Assembly (NCBI GenBank): GCA_012963885.1
Contig: DTUY01000304.1
Span: 1 to 64,000 of the forward strand
Length of the DNA stretch: 64,000 nt
Direction of reading: 5' to 3'
DNA from: Candidatus Poribacteria bacterium
GTDB lineage: Bacteria > Poribacteria > WGA-4E > UBA9662
A model generated the notes under the pieces. It worked only from the letters and a program-made list of their open reading frames with translations, was not told where the DNA came from and did no database searches. How positions within the stretch are numbered: position 1 is the stretch's first letter; each line of letters starts with the position of its first letter. Below are positions 55,806 to 64,000 of the stretch, piece after piece. The position numbers were made by a program, and so were the translations under genes.

Positions 55806-56828
55806 ATGCAAACAATTACACTTGACAGTCCAGGACACTTTTCAATATCGCAGACCGGAATTCCTACTCGATCTTCTGGCTCGGCATTGGTACGAATCCA
55901 CCGGGTGGGAATTTGTGGTACTGATCTACACGCATTTCGCGGTCGACAGCCTTTCCTGAGTTATCCACGGATTTTAGGACACGAACTTGGCGTTCAGATA
56001 ATGGAAATTGATGAGAACGATCTGGATCTTCACGTCGGGGATATCTGTGCAATCGAGCCTTATTTAAATTGTGGTGAGTGTATCTCTTGCAGACACGGAA
56101 AAACTAATTGCTGTACAATATTACAAACACTGGGTGTCCACACTGATGGTGGGATGCGCGAGTTCATCACCATACCAGTTAATAAACTGCATAAATCGGA
56201 TTTGTTGAGTCTTGATCAGCTTGCGCTGGTTGAGACACTTGGTATTGGTGCTCACGCTGTGGATCGGGCCAATTTCAATCTGGGAGAATTTGTTCTGGTC
56301 ATCGGCGCGGGACCTATAGGACTGACAGTTACTCAATTTGCTAAGATCGCAGGTGGTCGTATTATAGTGATGGACGTTAACGAAAATCGTCTTGATTTTT
56401 GTCGTCAGGTTTTTGGCGTTGAATTTACTGTCAACGCACAGGAAAATCCGGTTGAACAACTCAAGGCAATTACATCAAACGATATGCCAACTGTCATCTT
56501 CGATGCAACTGGTAGTGTAAAGTCAATGGAAAACGCATTTAGTTACGTTGCCTCAGGGGGAAAGCTTATCTTTGTTGGATTGGTACAGGATAATATTACT
56601 TTGTACGATCCAGAATTTCACCGAAAAGAGATCACCCTCTTTAGCACACGTAACTCAACGGGCAATGACTTTAGGCGAATTATCACACTGGTAGAGCAGA
56701 ACAAAATTGATACCAATCCGTGGATCACACACCGTGCAACTTCCGATGAATTAATAGATGCTTTCCCAACTTGGCTTAAACCAGATTCTGGTACGATTAA
56801 AGCTATGATGTCATTTGAGAATCGGTAG
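55806..56828 (+). CDS. Zinc-containing alcohol dehydrogenase-family oxidoreductase
   Basis: A 340-residue MDR-family dehydrogenase. The catalytic zinc ligands are seen in RVGICGTDLHAF and GHELGVQIME, the structural zinc in LNCGECISCRHGKTNCC and the NAD-binding motif in VIGAGPIGLTVTQFAKIAGG with the Asp of VMDVNENRL. It resembles the sugar-acid and threonine/sorbitol dehydrogenases used in uronate and L-galactonate pathways. It starts four bases after the aldo/keto reductase gene. Its last 26 bases overlap, tail to tail, with the VWA gene on the other strand. Confidence 0.9.
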   Translation: MQTITLDSPGHFSISQTGIPTRSSGSALVRIHRVGICGTDLHAFRGRQPFLSYPRILGHELGVQIMEIDENDLDLHVGDICAIEPYLNCGECISCRHGKTNCCTILQTLGVHTDGGMREFITIPVNKLHKSDLLSLDQLALVETLGIGAHAVDRANFNLGEFVLVIGAGPIGLTVTQFAKIAGGRIIVMDVNENRLDFCRQVFGVEFTVNAQENPVEQLKAITSNDMPTVIFDATGSVKSMENAFSYVASGGKLIFVGLVQDNITLYDPEFHRKEITLFSTRNSTGNDFRRIITLVEQNKIDTNPWITHRATSDELIDAFPTWLKPDSGTIKAMMSFENR

Positions 56829-59481
56829 TTGACCGCCGTTTGGCGTGCAGCAATTTCTGTATGCTAGAATCAATCTCCAACTTTTGATCTGCTAATGTAG
56901 AAATGGGCATTGACCGTTGCGTGACTGGAGGTTCGCTTGTTACGGTTGTCTGATAATTTTTGAAACGGAACTGACGTATAATCATTTCTAAAACAAAAAA
57001 AATAACGCAGATTATCAAGAACATTGGAGCAAGGTCTTTTGATTTTTTGATTAATCTACTAGGACGAGCGGCAATCTCTTCCATGGATGGCTTGAAAACT
57101 CCATTCGTTTGATCGGCAATTTTATGTAGCAACTGCTGATTTGTTGTGAAACTTGCTAGTTCTGATGGATACGACACTACCAAACTTGTTGTTTGCTGAT
57201 CTTTAGCTGTTTTGGCTGTAATCAAATAGGCTCCAAGATCATCAACCTTGATTTTACCTTCGTAGCGAGTCGGTGTTGTACGTATCATCTCAACTGGCTG
57301 TCCCTGATAGTTGGGCTGTGAAACGCGAACAACTAGTTCAGAACTATCACCGGCTGCCAATAGGTTTTTTGCTTCAACAACGACTTTTATATATTCGCCA
57401 TTAATAGATGTTTGTATGTCGAAATCCTTGCCGATGTTAGGTTGTGGTAGAACCGCGCTGACAACTTGTGTCCAAAACTTACCGAAATTTTCCCACGAAA
57501 TCCAATCTCGTCCCCAACTGTTTAAATCAGAGGTAAAAGCAACTGACCGCCCCAACCCATAGTCCCATACTGCCAGAATCGGGTGATCCTTGTGGGATTT
57601 AATTAATATCTTTCCAGTTTTCTTTTCTGATGTGGCTATGTAACCGTGAAGATTAGGTGGTTGCCTTATACCGCCTAAAATCTGGGTTGTCTGATTGAGA
57701 CGCGGAACGAACGTTTCTTGAACAGTGTATTCCTGTGTCAGATGTACCTCCTCGGCTAGTATTCGGGGTAGTCGCGTCATATCTTCAACGTGCACGTAAC
57801 GTCCTTTTCCGTTGCGCGCAATCATTCTCAGTAAGTCCTGCGCGACATCACCTATGGCGATCGTGGTAATAGTAATATTGTCTTTGGCAACCAGTGCCGT
57901 CAATGATTCAAAATCACCGTCTGATTTGCCATCTGAGAGAATAACAATGTGCTTTTGCTTAGCTTCAGTTTTTTTGATTAATTTGTATGCTTTCTGGAGT
58001 GCTGGAAACAACTGTGTGCCATTTCTGGGACGTAGCGATCCTACCGCCTGTGCAACCCGTTGATGATCAGTTGTCGGTGGTATTTCAAGGCCAATAGAGG
58101 TTGCAAAACTAACTACGCCAACTAGATCCGCTTCGTCTAACGAATTAATAGCCAATCGAATGCTTTCGATAGCCAACCCAATTTTCTGGTCAGCACCCAC
58201 ATAGTTTGCCATGCTGCCAGAGGTGTCAATCAGCATCAGAATTGAGAGTGACTCTTTTTGCTGTTTGGGGGTCATTTTAAGTGGTAACATGCGCTCAAGC
58301 AGGGTGTCTTGATATGAACCTCTACCAAATGAATGATCGCCTCCAATGACAACCAGTCCACGACCGAAATCTCGAACATAAGTTTCGATCTGATTCATCT
58401 GTAATTGGGATAATTCGTCAGCCGATACATTTATCAGAATAATCCCCTCATTATTTTGTAATTGAGTGAAATCGGTTGGGAATTCAGATGGTCGAATCAC
58501 ATCAACTACAAAATTTTCGCTTTCAAGAACTGTTTTTATTGTCTTGGCAACAAATGGATTAGAGGCAATACAAAGTAGTCTAGACTGACCAGAAATCTGT
58601 GTTAAAGCATAGGCAGTATTATTTTCGCTTACCTCGTCGGCTACAATCACCTCGATCTGAAATTCGTGAGTGCCTGCATCAAAGATTTGTTGATCAAGCG
58701 CGATGATCTGTTTTCCTGATTTTAAGGATATTTCTCTGTGGGTAATCATGGGAAAGCCATTTCGATAAAGATTGATACTGACCACTTGATCCATAGTATT
58801 CTCAACGATGGCCCGAACCTTAAAAATTTCCCCTATTCGTATTTTTGGTGGGATTTGAAGTTCCTGCATAATAACTTCATTTTTCCGCTCAGCTAATATT
58901 GGTATGGTAAGCACTGTGATTTCGCTTGCTTGGGCTAGTTCCAGTATACTGTCAATTCTGCCGGTGTTTTGAAGCCCGTCACTGAATAGCACAATCCGCT
59001 TTTGAGCTACTTCCGGTAACATGGAAATCGCTAGCTGAATTGCACTAGCTAGATCAGTGTAATCTTGAACAATTGCGTTTTGCCAGATGGATTCAGGAGA
59101 TACATTCAGGCTGTTCTGAACAGTCACTAAAGGAACTGAGACTGATGGCTGTTTGGCGAACGAAATCACACAATACTGATCCATTGGTTCCAGTGATTTA
59201 ATGATTGTATTGACTTGATCGATTGCTAAGCGTTGTTGACTTTTCGGTATGCTTTTTGAAATGTCAATTAGAAACGCGAATACTAGTTGGTTGGACTGAG
59301 CTTTTCGATGTACTCCAGCAAGGGCTAGTGCCAGGCAAGCTAGACTGACAAGACGAAGGAGGAGAAGGAAGTTTCTGTTTTTTAATTTAGATTGAGTTTT
59401 TGTGCCTTGCTGAGTAAGCAGAAAAAAAGGGACGGCGAGGAGAAGAAGTGTGAGGAAGATCGGTGCTGTCAAGCTAAACAT
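56803..59481 (-). CDS. Membrane protein with two VWA domains and a glutamine-amidotransferase-like domain
   Basis: An 892-residue inner-membrane protein. Two helices near the N-terminus (FLTLLLLAVPFFLLT, LLRLVSLACLALALAG) come first. A first VWA domain follows (about residues 68-210; FAFLIDISKSIP). A glutamine-amidotransferase-like region (about 300-400) has YVRDFGRGLVVIGGDHSFGR. A second VWA domain (about 410-570) has MLIDTSGSMANYVG and ILSDGKSDGDF. A C-terminal helix (MFLIICVIFFVLEMII) closes the chain. The first MIDAS is DISKS. Similar proteins, often near Bat operons, have unknown periplasmic roles. It begins 17 bases after the small membrane protein gene. Confidence 0.85.
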   Translation of the reverse strand: MFSLTAPIFLTLLLLAVPFFLLTQQGTKTQSKLKNRNFLLLLRLVSLACLALALAGVHRKAQSNQLVFAFLIDISKSIPKSQQRLAIDQVNTIIKSLEPMDQYCVISFAKQPSVSVPLVTVQNSLNVSPESIWQNAIVQDYTDLASAIQLAISMLPEVAQKRIVLFSDGLQNTGRIDSILELAQASEITVLTIPILAERKNEVIMQELQIPPKIRIGEIFKVRAIVENTMDQVVSINLYRNGFPMITHREISLKSGKQIIALDQQIFDAGTHEFQIEVIVADEVSENNTAYALTQISGQSRLLCIASNPFVAKTIKTVLESENFVVDVIRPSEFPTDFTQLQNNEGIILINVSADELSQLQMNQIETYVRDFGRGLVVIGGDHSFGRGSYQDTLLERMLPLKMTPKQQKESLSILMLIDTSGSMANYVGADQKIGLAIESIRLAINSLDEADLVGVVSFATSIGLEIPPTTDHQRVAQAVGSLRPRNGTQLFPALQKAYKLIKKTEAKQKHIVILSDGKSDGDFESLTALVAKDNITITTIAIGDVAQDLLRMIARNGKGRYVHVEDMTRLPRILAEEVHLTQEYTVQETFVPRLNQTTQILGGIRQPPNLHGYIATSEKKTGKILIKSHKDHPILAVWDYGLGRSVAFTSDLNSWGRDWISWENFGKFWTQVVSAVLPQPNIGKDFDIQTSINGEYIKVVVEAKNLLAAGDSSELVVRVSQPNYQGQPVEMIRTTPTRYEGKIKVDDLGAYLITAKTAKDQQTTSLVVSYPSELASFTTNQQLLHKIADQTNGVFKPSMEEIAARPSRLIKKSKDLAPMFLIICVIFFVLEMIIRQFRFKNYQTTVTSEPPVTQRSMPISTLADQKLEIDSSIQKLLHAKRRSTTDSQMTS

Positions 59482-59498
59482 GGTGTATCAAAGTAGAT

Positions 59499-59771
59499 TC
59501 ATCTGTTGCGCCCCCCTGATGATTCAGCGTCAACAATGATTGGTTCTGCCTCTTCTGGGATTTCGATCCGATCTGGTAGTTCCCCTTCTTCGACTTCACT
59601 ACTGCTTTCTTGCTTTTTTGGCTTGTTTGTTGGCTCAATTTCGAGAACAACTGAGACGAGAAGAACAACGGTTAAAATTCCAGCTACCGTAACACCAAGT
59701 AAGAATTTCATGTTTTGGCTGGCTACCACGAAAACAGCTGCTAAGATTGTGAGAAGAATAATTGATCTCAA
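59499..59771 (-). CDS. Small two-helix membrane protein
   Basis: A 90-residue protein of unknown function with two hydrophobic helices (SIILLTILAAVFVVAS and FLLGVTVAGILTVVLLVSVV), then an acidic cytoplasmic or periplasmic tail (SSSEVEEGELPDRIEIPEE) ending in SSGGRNR. It starts with TTG, with AGGA a few bases upstream, and is followed 17 bases later by the 892-residue VWA protein, so it is probably its partner. Confidence 0.6.
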   Translation of the reverse strand: MRSIILLTILAAVFVVASQNMKFLLGVTVAGILTVVLLVSVVLEIEPTNKPKKQESSSEVEEGELPDRIEIPEEAEPIIVDAESSGGRNR

Positions 59772-59814
59772 TCTGATTTCCTAATGTTTTTTTACATAGT
59801 TTGAAGTTTGGTGA

Positions 59815-61413
59815 TTAGCTGTCTTTATGTTGCAGACTGATGTGTTTTTTCCATGTTGCATCATTTGCTTGCGGAAAATCGCGCCGATAATGTGCCCCGC
59901 GACTTTCAGTACGTTGAATTGATGCTTGAGTAATCAGCTTTGCCACGTCAATCATATTTTGAAGTTCAAAGGCTTCAATATCATTTGGCGAATAAGCCTG
60001 GTCTATCTCAATTCCATCAAGTATTTTCCTGACATGTTGTAGATCGTCCGCATGACGGACAATTCCAGCGTATTTCCACATTGATTTACGGACTAGTTGC
60101 TGGGCTGATTTCACATCGAAATCGATGTCAAGCTTGGAATCCGTTTTGTTTTTGACGGAATTTTTTGGCATTGGACGACCATCAAACTGATTAAGATATG
60201 CGGCGGCGGAGGTTCCTGCACGTGCACCGAAAACTAAGCATTCAAGTAGCGAATTACTCGCCAAGCGGTTAGCTCCGTGAACACCTGTACATGCCGCCTC
60301 TCCGCAGGCAAAGAGCCCTTGGATATTTGTTTCAGTTTCTATGTTTGTCCGTATTCCACCCATCATAAAGTGAGCAGCTGAACATACGGGAATGGAGGAC
60401 GATGAGATGTTCAACCCATAGTACATGCAGGTTTGGTAGATTGTCGGGAAACGTTTTCGAATGTATTCTTCTGTAAGATGTGTTGCATCTAAATAGACAC
60501 AAGGTGAATCTGTGAGTTGCATTTCATTTGAAATTGCTCGACTAACAACATCACGTGGTGCTAGTTCCTTCATATGGTGATATTTTTCCATAAATATATC
60601 ACCACACGAATTCAAAAGGATCCCGCCTTCTCCACGAACTGTTTCAGATATTAAAAAATGAGGGGTACCTTCCATGAATAAAGTCGTTGGGTGAAATTGC
60701 ACAAACTCCATATCTATCATTTCACATCCAGCACGCCACGCAATTGCACATCCATCCCCAGTAGCAATTGGCGGATTTGAAGTGCATGCAAAAATCTGAC
60801 CCAGTCCTCCTGAGGCAATCACTGTTGCTCCAGCACAAATCCAATGTAGCTTATTGTTAACAATGGCAATCGTACCAAAGCAAACTTCATCTTCTATCAC
60901 AAGGTCAATGACAAAACAGTATTCAATGTACTGAATCCCCCGCTTCCTCTGTAAATGATTAGCCAAAACCTTTGTGGTTTCTCTGCCTGTTTCATCACCA
61001 CGATGAACAACGCGATGACGCTGATGTGCCGCCTCGATCGTGAAGCCAAGGTTGTTATTGCCATCCCCATCAAATTTTGCTCCCCACTCAATTAATTCGG
61101 AAACACGATCGATTCCTTCTTCTACCATGATTTCGACGGCCACTTTATCACAAAGACCGTTACCAGCTTTCAATGTATCTTCAACATGGTAATCGACTGT
61201 GTCGTCTTGGCCCATGGCAACAGCAATACCACCCTGAGCATATCGTGAATTGCTTTCTCTGAGTGGCCCCTTGGTAACCAAAAGCACATCACCATGTTGA
61301 CAGATCTCGATAGCAGCTCGCATTCCAGCACTACCACTGCCAATTACCAGGAAATCGGTTTGGATCATTGGAAGATTTTTGAGATCGAATTCAACGATGT
61401 ATCTGCGACTCAT
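59815..61413 (-). CDS. nadB: L-aspartate oxidase
   Basis: Flavoenzyme that oxidises L-aspartate to iminoaspartate for NAD synthesis. The FAD-binding motif is VIGSGSAGMRAAIEI, then NSRYAQGGIAVAMG and the dinucleotide-related HRVVHRGDETGRETTKVL. The catalytic region includes GGIRTNIETETNIQGLFACGEA and CTGVHGANRLASNSLLE, typical of NadB and the fumarate reductase fold. At 532 aa it is full length. Alternative start at residue 16 (61368). nadA and nadC are not in the window. Confidence 0.95.
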   Translation of the reverse strand: MSRRYIVEFDLKNLPMIQTDFLVIGSGSAGMRAAIEICQHGDVLLVTKGPLRESNSRYAQGGIAVAMGQDDTVDYHVEDTLKAGNGLCDKVAVEIMVEEGIDRVSELIEWGAKFDGDGNNNLGFTIEAAHQRHRVVHRGDETGRETTKVLANHLQRKRGIQYIEYCFVIDLVIEDEVCFGTIAIVNNKLHWICAGATVIASGGLGQIFACTSNPPIATGDGCAIAWRAGCEMIDMEFVQFHPTTLFMEGTPHFLISETVRGEGGILLNSCGDIFMEKYHHMKELAPRDVVSRAISNEMQLTDSPCVYLDATHLTEEYIRKRFPTIYQTCMYYGLNISSSSIPVCSAAHFMMGGIRTNIETETNIQGLFACGEAACTGVHGANRLASNSLLECLVFGARAGTSAAAYLNQFDGRPMPKNSVKNKTDSKLDIDFDVKSAQQLVRKSMWKYAGIVRHADDLQHVRKILDGIEIDQAYSPNDIEAFELQNMIDVAKLITQASIQRTESRGAHYRRDFPQANDATWKKHISLQHKDS

Positions 61414-61569
61414 AGCTAATGATTAGGTTTCTGCTTAAAATGCAAAGAGATGCTTCAATTTTTTAAAAGGAATTTCATTCTAGCACACTGACTGCAGAAT
61501 GGCAAAGTAAATAGGGAAATTTCAGCCTCCAATAGATAATTGACCTCCAGTTTCAATTCAGAAAATGTC

Positions 61570-61598
61570 TTGACAGAAATGAAAATATTCTGTAAACT
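61570..61598 (+). promoter_or_regulatory. Sigma70-type promoter for the HEAT lipoprotein
   Basis: Perfect TTGACA (61570-61575), 17-base spacer and TAAACT (61593-61598, 4 of 6), 63 bases before the ATG. Confidence 0.5.
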
Positions 61599-61661
61599 AA
61601 AAAATTCGCGGAGCTAAGTATCCTGACACCGATACAAATTTACAGGAGAATAGAACTTTTT

Positions 61662-62858
61662 ATGACAAAATACCCTTTGGCCGTATGTGTGCTAATTCTA
61701 TTAATATTAAATACTGGCTGCATAGATAAACCGGGGCCAACCCCATATGAACTCGGTCGTGACAAGTTACTTGGTTCAGCTTTAACAATTGAGGCTATCG
61801 AACACCTAAAAAAGTCCGAAGAAAGACAAAGACGCAAAGTCGGACCGCGGGGGCTCCTTCTCATTGCCTACTATAGCGCGCTTTCAACTGGTGACGCTGG
61901 CACTCAAGGTAAATCCGCAGAGTTTAGAGGTGAAAAGGAACGACGCTTAAATGAACTTAATAAGGAAGAAATGGCTTTTCTTCTCGATATTCTTGGCGAG
62001 CGACACGGAGTGCTACAGAAAGATCTTTTCCAAATCTTTATTGATAAGATTGCAAAAGATCCGGATAAAATCCAGATCGTGATTGATGCGTATAGTAGTG
62101 AGCGCCATGATAAAACTCATCCCGAGTTGAACCAGATTTTAAAAGAAGTTGGTAGAGCAGAACCAATCGCTGATGCACTTGGCAACTCCAAATTCAGTGA
62201 AAATGTTAAATTGAACTTCGTGCGGCTTATCGGTGAGGTGAATGATCCTAACATAATTCCAAAGCTCGAAACGCAAAAACAAAAGAGTAGCGAAACAGTT
62301 GCTGCAGCGATCATATCGGTACTTTATCAACTCGGGAAAAAAGAATATAAACCCGATATTTTGGTAAAACTAAACAGTAGCAATCCAGCTATTCGTGTCT
62401 CTGCTGCGCGCACCCTTTCTTTGTTTGATGAGCCTGCTACCAAAGAGACGCTGGCATCTTTGAAGGATACGACTGGACAAGTTCGGATACACGCTATTGA
62501 AGCTCTGGTCAAATTCCCAACTAAGGATGCTGTTAATACGCTTCTCGATATCTTATACAATGACGCGGACGAAAATGCCAAGCAGTTAACAATAGATGCT
62601 CTAGTGGTACATGCAGAAAGCGGATTGGCTAAAGGGTTGGCCAAAACCTTGATCGGTCAATTGTACCAAACTGAAATTCCAAAGGACCGGCTACGGATTA
62701 TAGCTATCCTCAGAACGGAACGACTGAGACGACAGATTAAAGCAAATCCTTATGATAACCTTGAGTTTCAGCTATCTGAGTTTTTTCAGAAAAAAGAAGA
62801 TAACGACATGGTGAAGTCTTATCTAAGTCAGTTGTTAAATGATCTTGAGTCGTCTTAG
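61662..62858 (+). CDS. HEAT-repeat lipoprotein
   Basis: A 398-residue exported lipoprotein. The signal peptide carries a lipobox, LNTGC (LCys at about residue 20), followed by a soluble region and HEAT repeats from about residue 170 onward (FSENVKLNFVRLIGEVNDPN, NPAIRVSAARTLSLFDEPAT, TGQVRIHAIEALVKFPTKDA, DENAKQLTIDALVVHAES). Repeats of about 30 residues with the helical A-R-x-L and V-R-x-x-A-x-x-A-L pattern are clear. HEAT lipoproteins bind other proteins; the partner is unknown. It converges with the VWA gene downstream (10 bases between stops). Confidence 0.85.
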   Translation: MTKYPLAVCVLILLILNTGCIDKPGPTPYELGRDKLLGSALTIEAIEHLKKSEERQRRKVGPRGLLLIAYYSALSTGDAGTQGKSAEFRGEKERRLNELNKEEMAFLLDILGERHGVLQKDLFQIFIDKIAKDPDKIQIVIDAYSSERHDKTHPELNQILKEVGRAEPIADALGNSKFSENVKLNFVRLIGEVNDPNIIPKLETQKQKSSETVAAAIISVLYQLGKKEYKPDILVKLNSSNPAIRVSAARTLSLFDEPATKETLASLKDTTGQVRIHAIEALVKFPTKDAVNTLLDILYNDADENAKQLTIDALVVHAESGLAKGLAKTLIGQLYQTEIPKDRLRIIAILRTERLRRQIKANPYDNLEFQLSEFFQKKEDNDMVKSYLSQLLNDLESS

Positions 62859-62868
62859 TCTGCCATCT

Positions 62869-63849
62869 TCAATTGTCAACTAGCCAGAATTCTCCGCTGC
62901 TTTGATTCGACAGCATTTTAAGTAGGATAGCGCCCGGGAAATCAGGTGACATACCGGTTGCAATTACAAATACCTTTGTCGTGGGGGGGATATATTCTTG
63001 CATCTCCTCTGGGTGCGGGATTCCGGCAGAGGTGAGGATGCCGTCGCTGAAAAGTACCACGATTGTTGGGCTCTTCGGTTTTATAGAATTGAGTGTAGAC
63101 AGCATGTCATGATCAGAAGCACGCGAACTCTTTTCCGGTTTAATATTGTTCAAATACTCTTTTGCTCGTTTGATATGGCCAGTAGTTGGGGCAATCGATT
63201 CCGGCTGATAGAAGCTGATTTCACCACTAAAAGTTACAATATTAAACTGATCATGACTCTCAAGGAAATCGAGCGAATCTTGGATTATTGTAACGATTTT
63301 CCTGAGCTTTAATGGACTTAGGTTCCGCATACTTGACGAAAGGTCGAGGGAATAGAAAATTTGTTGTGCGCCCGGTTGGCTCTCGATGAATTTTACCAAC
63401 CTGCTCTTCTCGCGTTCCCTTTCTTTTCGATTTGACCCTGTTGTTCTTCCAATCATTTTCCCTAGGCTCGCGGATTTTTGCGGGACTGAGATAGCTGTTC
63501 CCAAATCCTCTGTGTCTGCGTTCAAGTTGATAGGTCCATCAAGACTGAATTCTGTTGGTTTTGAAGCAGATACAACACCGCGATCAGTAGGTGGTGCATT
63601 ACTGGTTAGAATCTTCAAATTTGGTTGGTTCGTAATCACCTTGGAAATATTTCGTTTCTGAAGTTCTCTTCGTTTTCGTGGTGCCACCCGCTTGACCTTC
63701 ATCGGTTCGGCTACCAAAATCTCGGAATAGATTATATTTTGTTGATCACTAATTGTTTGTTGTAAAATGTAGAGTGCTAAAATAACAACTAATACCATGT
63801 GCAGAAAGAAAGAGGTTCCAAGAGCACCGAATGATCTCTTTAAGCTCAT
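62869..63849 (-). CDS. TonB-like membrane-anchored VWA protein
   Basis: A 326-residue protein. A TonB-like N-terminal helix (FFLHMVLVVILALYILQQ) anchors it; a basic, low-complexity linker of about 110 residues follows (VKRVAPRKRRELQKRNISKV), then a VWA domain (about 165-320) with an intact MIDAS, FYSLDLSSSMRNLS, plus HDMLSTLNSIKPKSPTIVV and FSDGILTSAG. It would project into the periplasm. Function unknown; linker plus TonB-like start hint at a link to the ExbB/ExbD or Tol systems, but no such genes are in the window. Confidence 0.8.
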   Translation of the reverse strand: MSLKRSFGALGTSFFLHMVLVVILALYILQQTISDQQNIIYSEILVAEPMKVKRVAPRKRRELQKRNISKVITNQPNLKILTSNAPPTDRGVVSASKPTEFSLDGPINLNADTEDLGTAISVPQKSASLGKMIGRTTGSNRKEREREKSRLVKFIESQPGAQQIFYSLDLSSSMRNLSPLKLRKIVTIIQDSLDFLESHDQFNIVTFSGEISFYQPESIAPTTGHIKRAKEYLNNIKPEKSSRASDHDMLSTLNSIKPKSPTIVVLFSDGILTSAGIPHPEEMQEYIPPTTKVFVIATGMSPDFPGAILLKMLSNQSSGEFWLVDN

Positions 63850-64000
63850 CTGCAGTTACCTCCAGCTTACATGTCTTTCGCATCTAAGGATACTTGAGAC
63901 TTGTAAATGATGTCCAGACATTTCTAGATGACAATGTGCCATAAATCGAGTATATTTTACGGTATAGCCAAACTAATTTAATTAAGATTGCGGAGAAGCA

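Noticed and set aside
1-64000. CRISPR arrays, insertion sequences, phage genes, rRNA
   Set aside because: No spaced direct repeats, transposase-like frames, phage structural genes or rRNA stretches were seen on reading.

Overview
The window is one contiguous piece of a bacterial chromosome. It is moderately AT-rich, Gram-negative-like and not in an obvious mobile region. I see no rRNA, insertion sequence, phage module or CRISPR array. The best guess is Candidatus Poribacteria or a close relative in that part of the tree. The reasons are a phytanoyl-CoA-dioxygenase-family oxygenase, a DUF4432 sugar epimerase, a secreted cohesin-domain protein, secreted proteins with a C-terminal YPNPF/FlgD-like sorting domain, UPF0164/PorV-like outer-membrane proteins, several von Willebrand A (VWA) proteins, and deoxysugar and uronate catabolism genes. 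This assignment rests on remembered family distribution and was not tested by any search.

Layout. 0-4.5 kb (+): nitrilase-superfamily amidase, a cupin with a probable frameshift, rhamnulokinase and an unrecognised helical-barrel-like protein. 4.5-9.3 kb (-): a complete SUF iron-sulfur assembly operon, sufC-sufB-sufD-glutaredoxin-Rieske-sufT, with moaA upstream. 10.4-11.5 kb (-): a decayed L-fucokinase/fucose-1-phosphate guanylyltransferase-type gene. 11.5-13.4 kb (-): hflK-hflC. 13.5-16.5 kb (+): hisC and a GT39-like membrane glycosyltransferase. 16.5 kb (-): tRNA-Leu(GAG) with a consensus promoter and terminator. 16.6-21.6 kb (-): two secreted proteins, an Smr protein, and a PhyH oxygenase coupled to a small unknown gene. 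21.7-28.3 kb (+): two outer-membrane barrel proteins, the DUF4432 epimerase, a secreted unknown, and coupled tsaD-tsaC. 28.3-29.4 kb (-): a xylF-like pseudogene. 29.6 kb (+): ilvD. 31.4-41.4 kb (-): GtrA-like protein, Eis-like acetyltransferase, VWA protein, a substrate-binding/OmpA fusion, Coq4-like protein, dapB, a propeller/FGE-like protein and a decayed secreted gene.

41.5-50.5 kb (-) is the most interesting block. Eight same-strand genes encode an acidic NPFL-repeat coiled-coil protein, PspA, a membrane-anchored substrate-binding/OmpA fusion, a second substrate-binding protein, an ABC permease, an ABC ATPase, a membrane coiled-coil protein and a two-part AAA+ ATPase. A good promoter precedes the first gene, and clpB is divergent from it. 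I propose an uncharacterised envelope-stress or envelope-remodelling system in which an ABC transporter of the nitrate/taurine/urea type is tied to peptidoglycan through an OmpA domain and to PspA and AAA+ machinery inside.

53.5-64 kb: a uronate/deoxysugar catabolic trio (uxaE-like, aldo/keto reductase, zinc dehydrogenase), convergent with a large VWA membrane protein. A small membrane protein, nadB, a HEAT-repeat lipoprotein and a TonB-like VWA protein follow. Several genes have decayed (fucokinase-type, xylF, a secreted protein, and unrecognised fragments near 32 kb), while their neighbours are intact. This suggests real gene loss, partly in sugar use, more than poor sequence quality.
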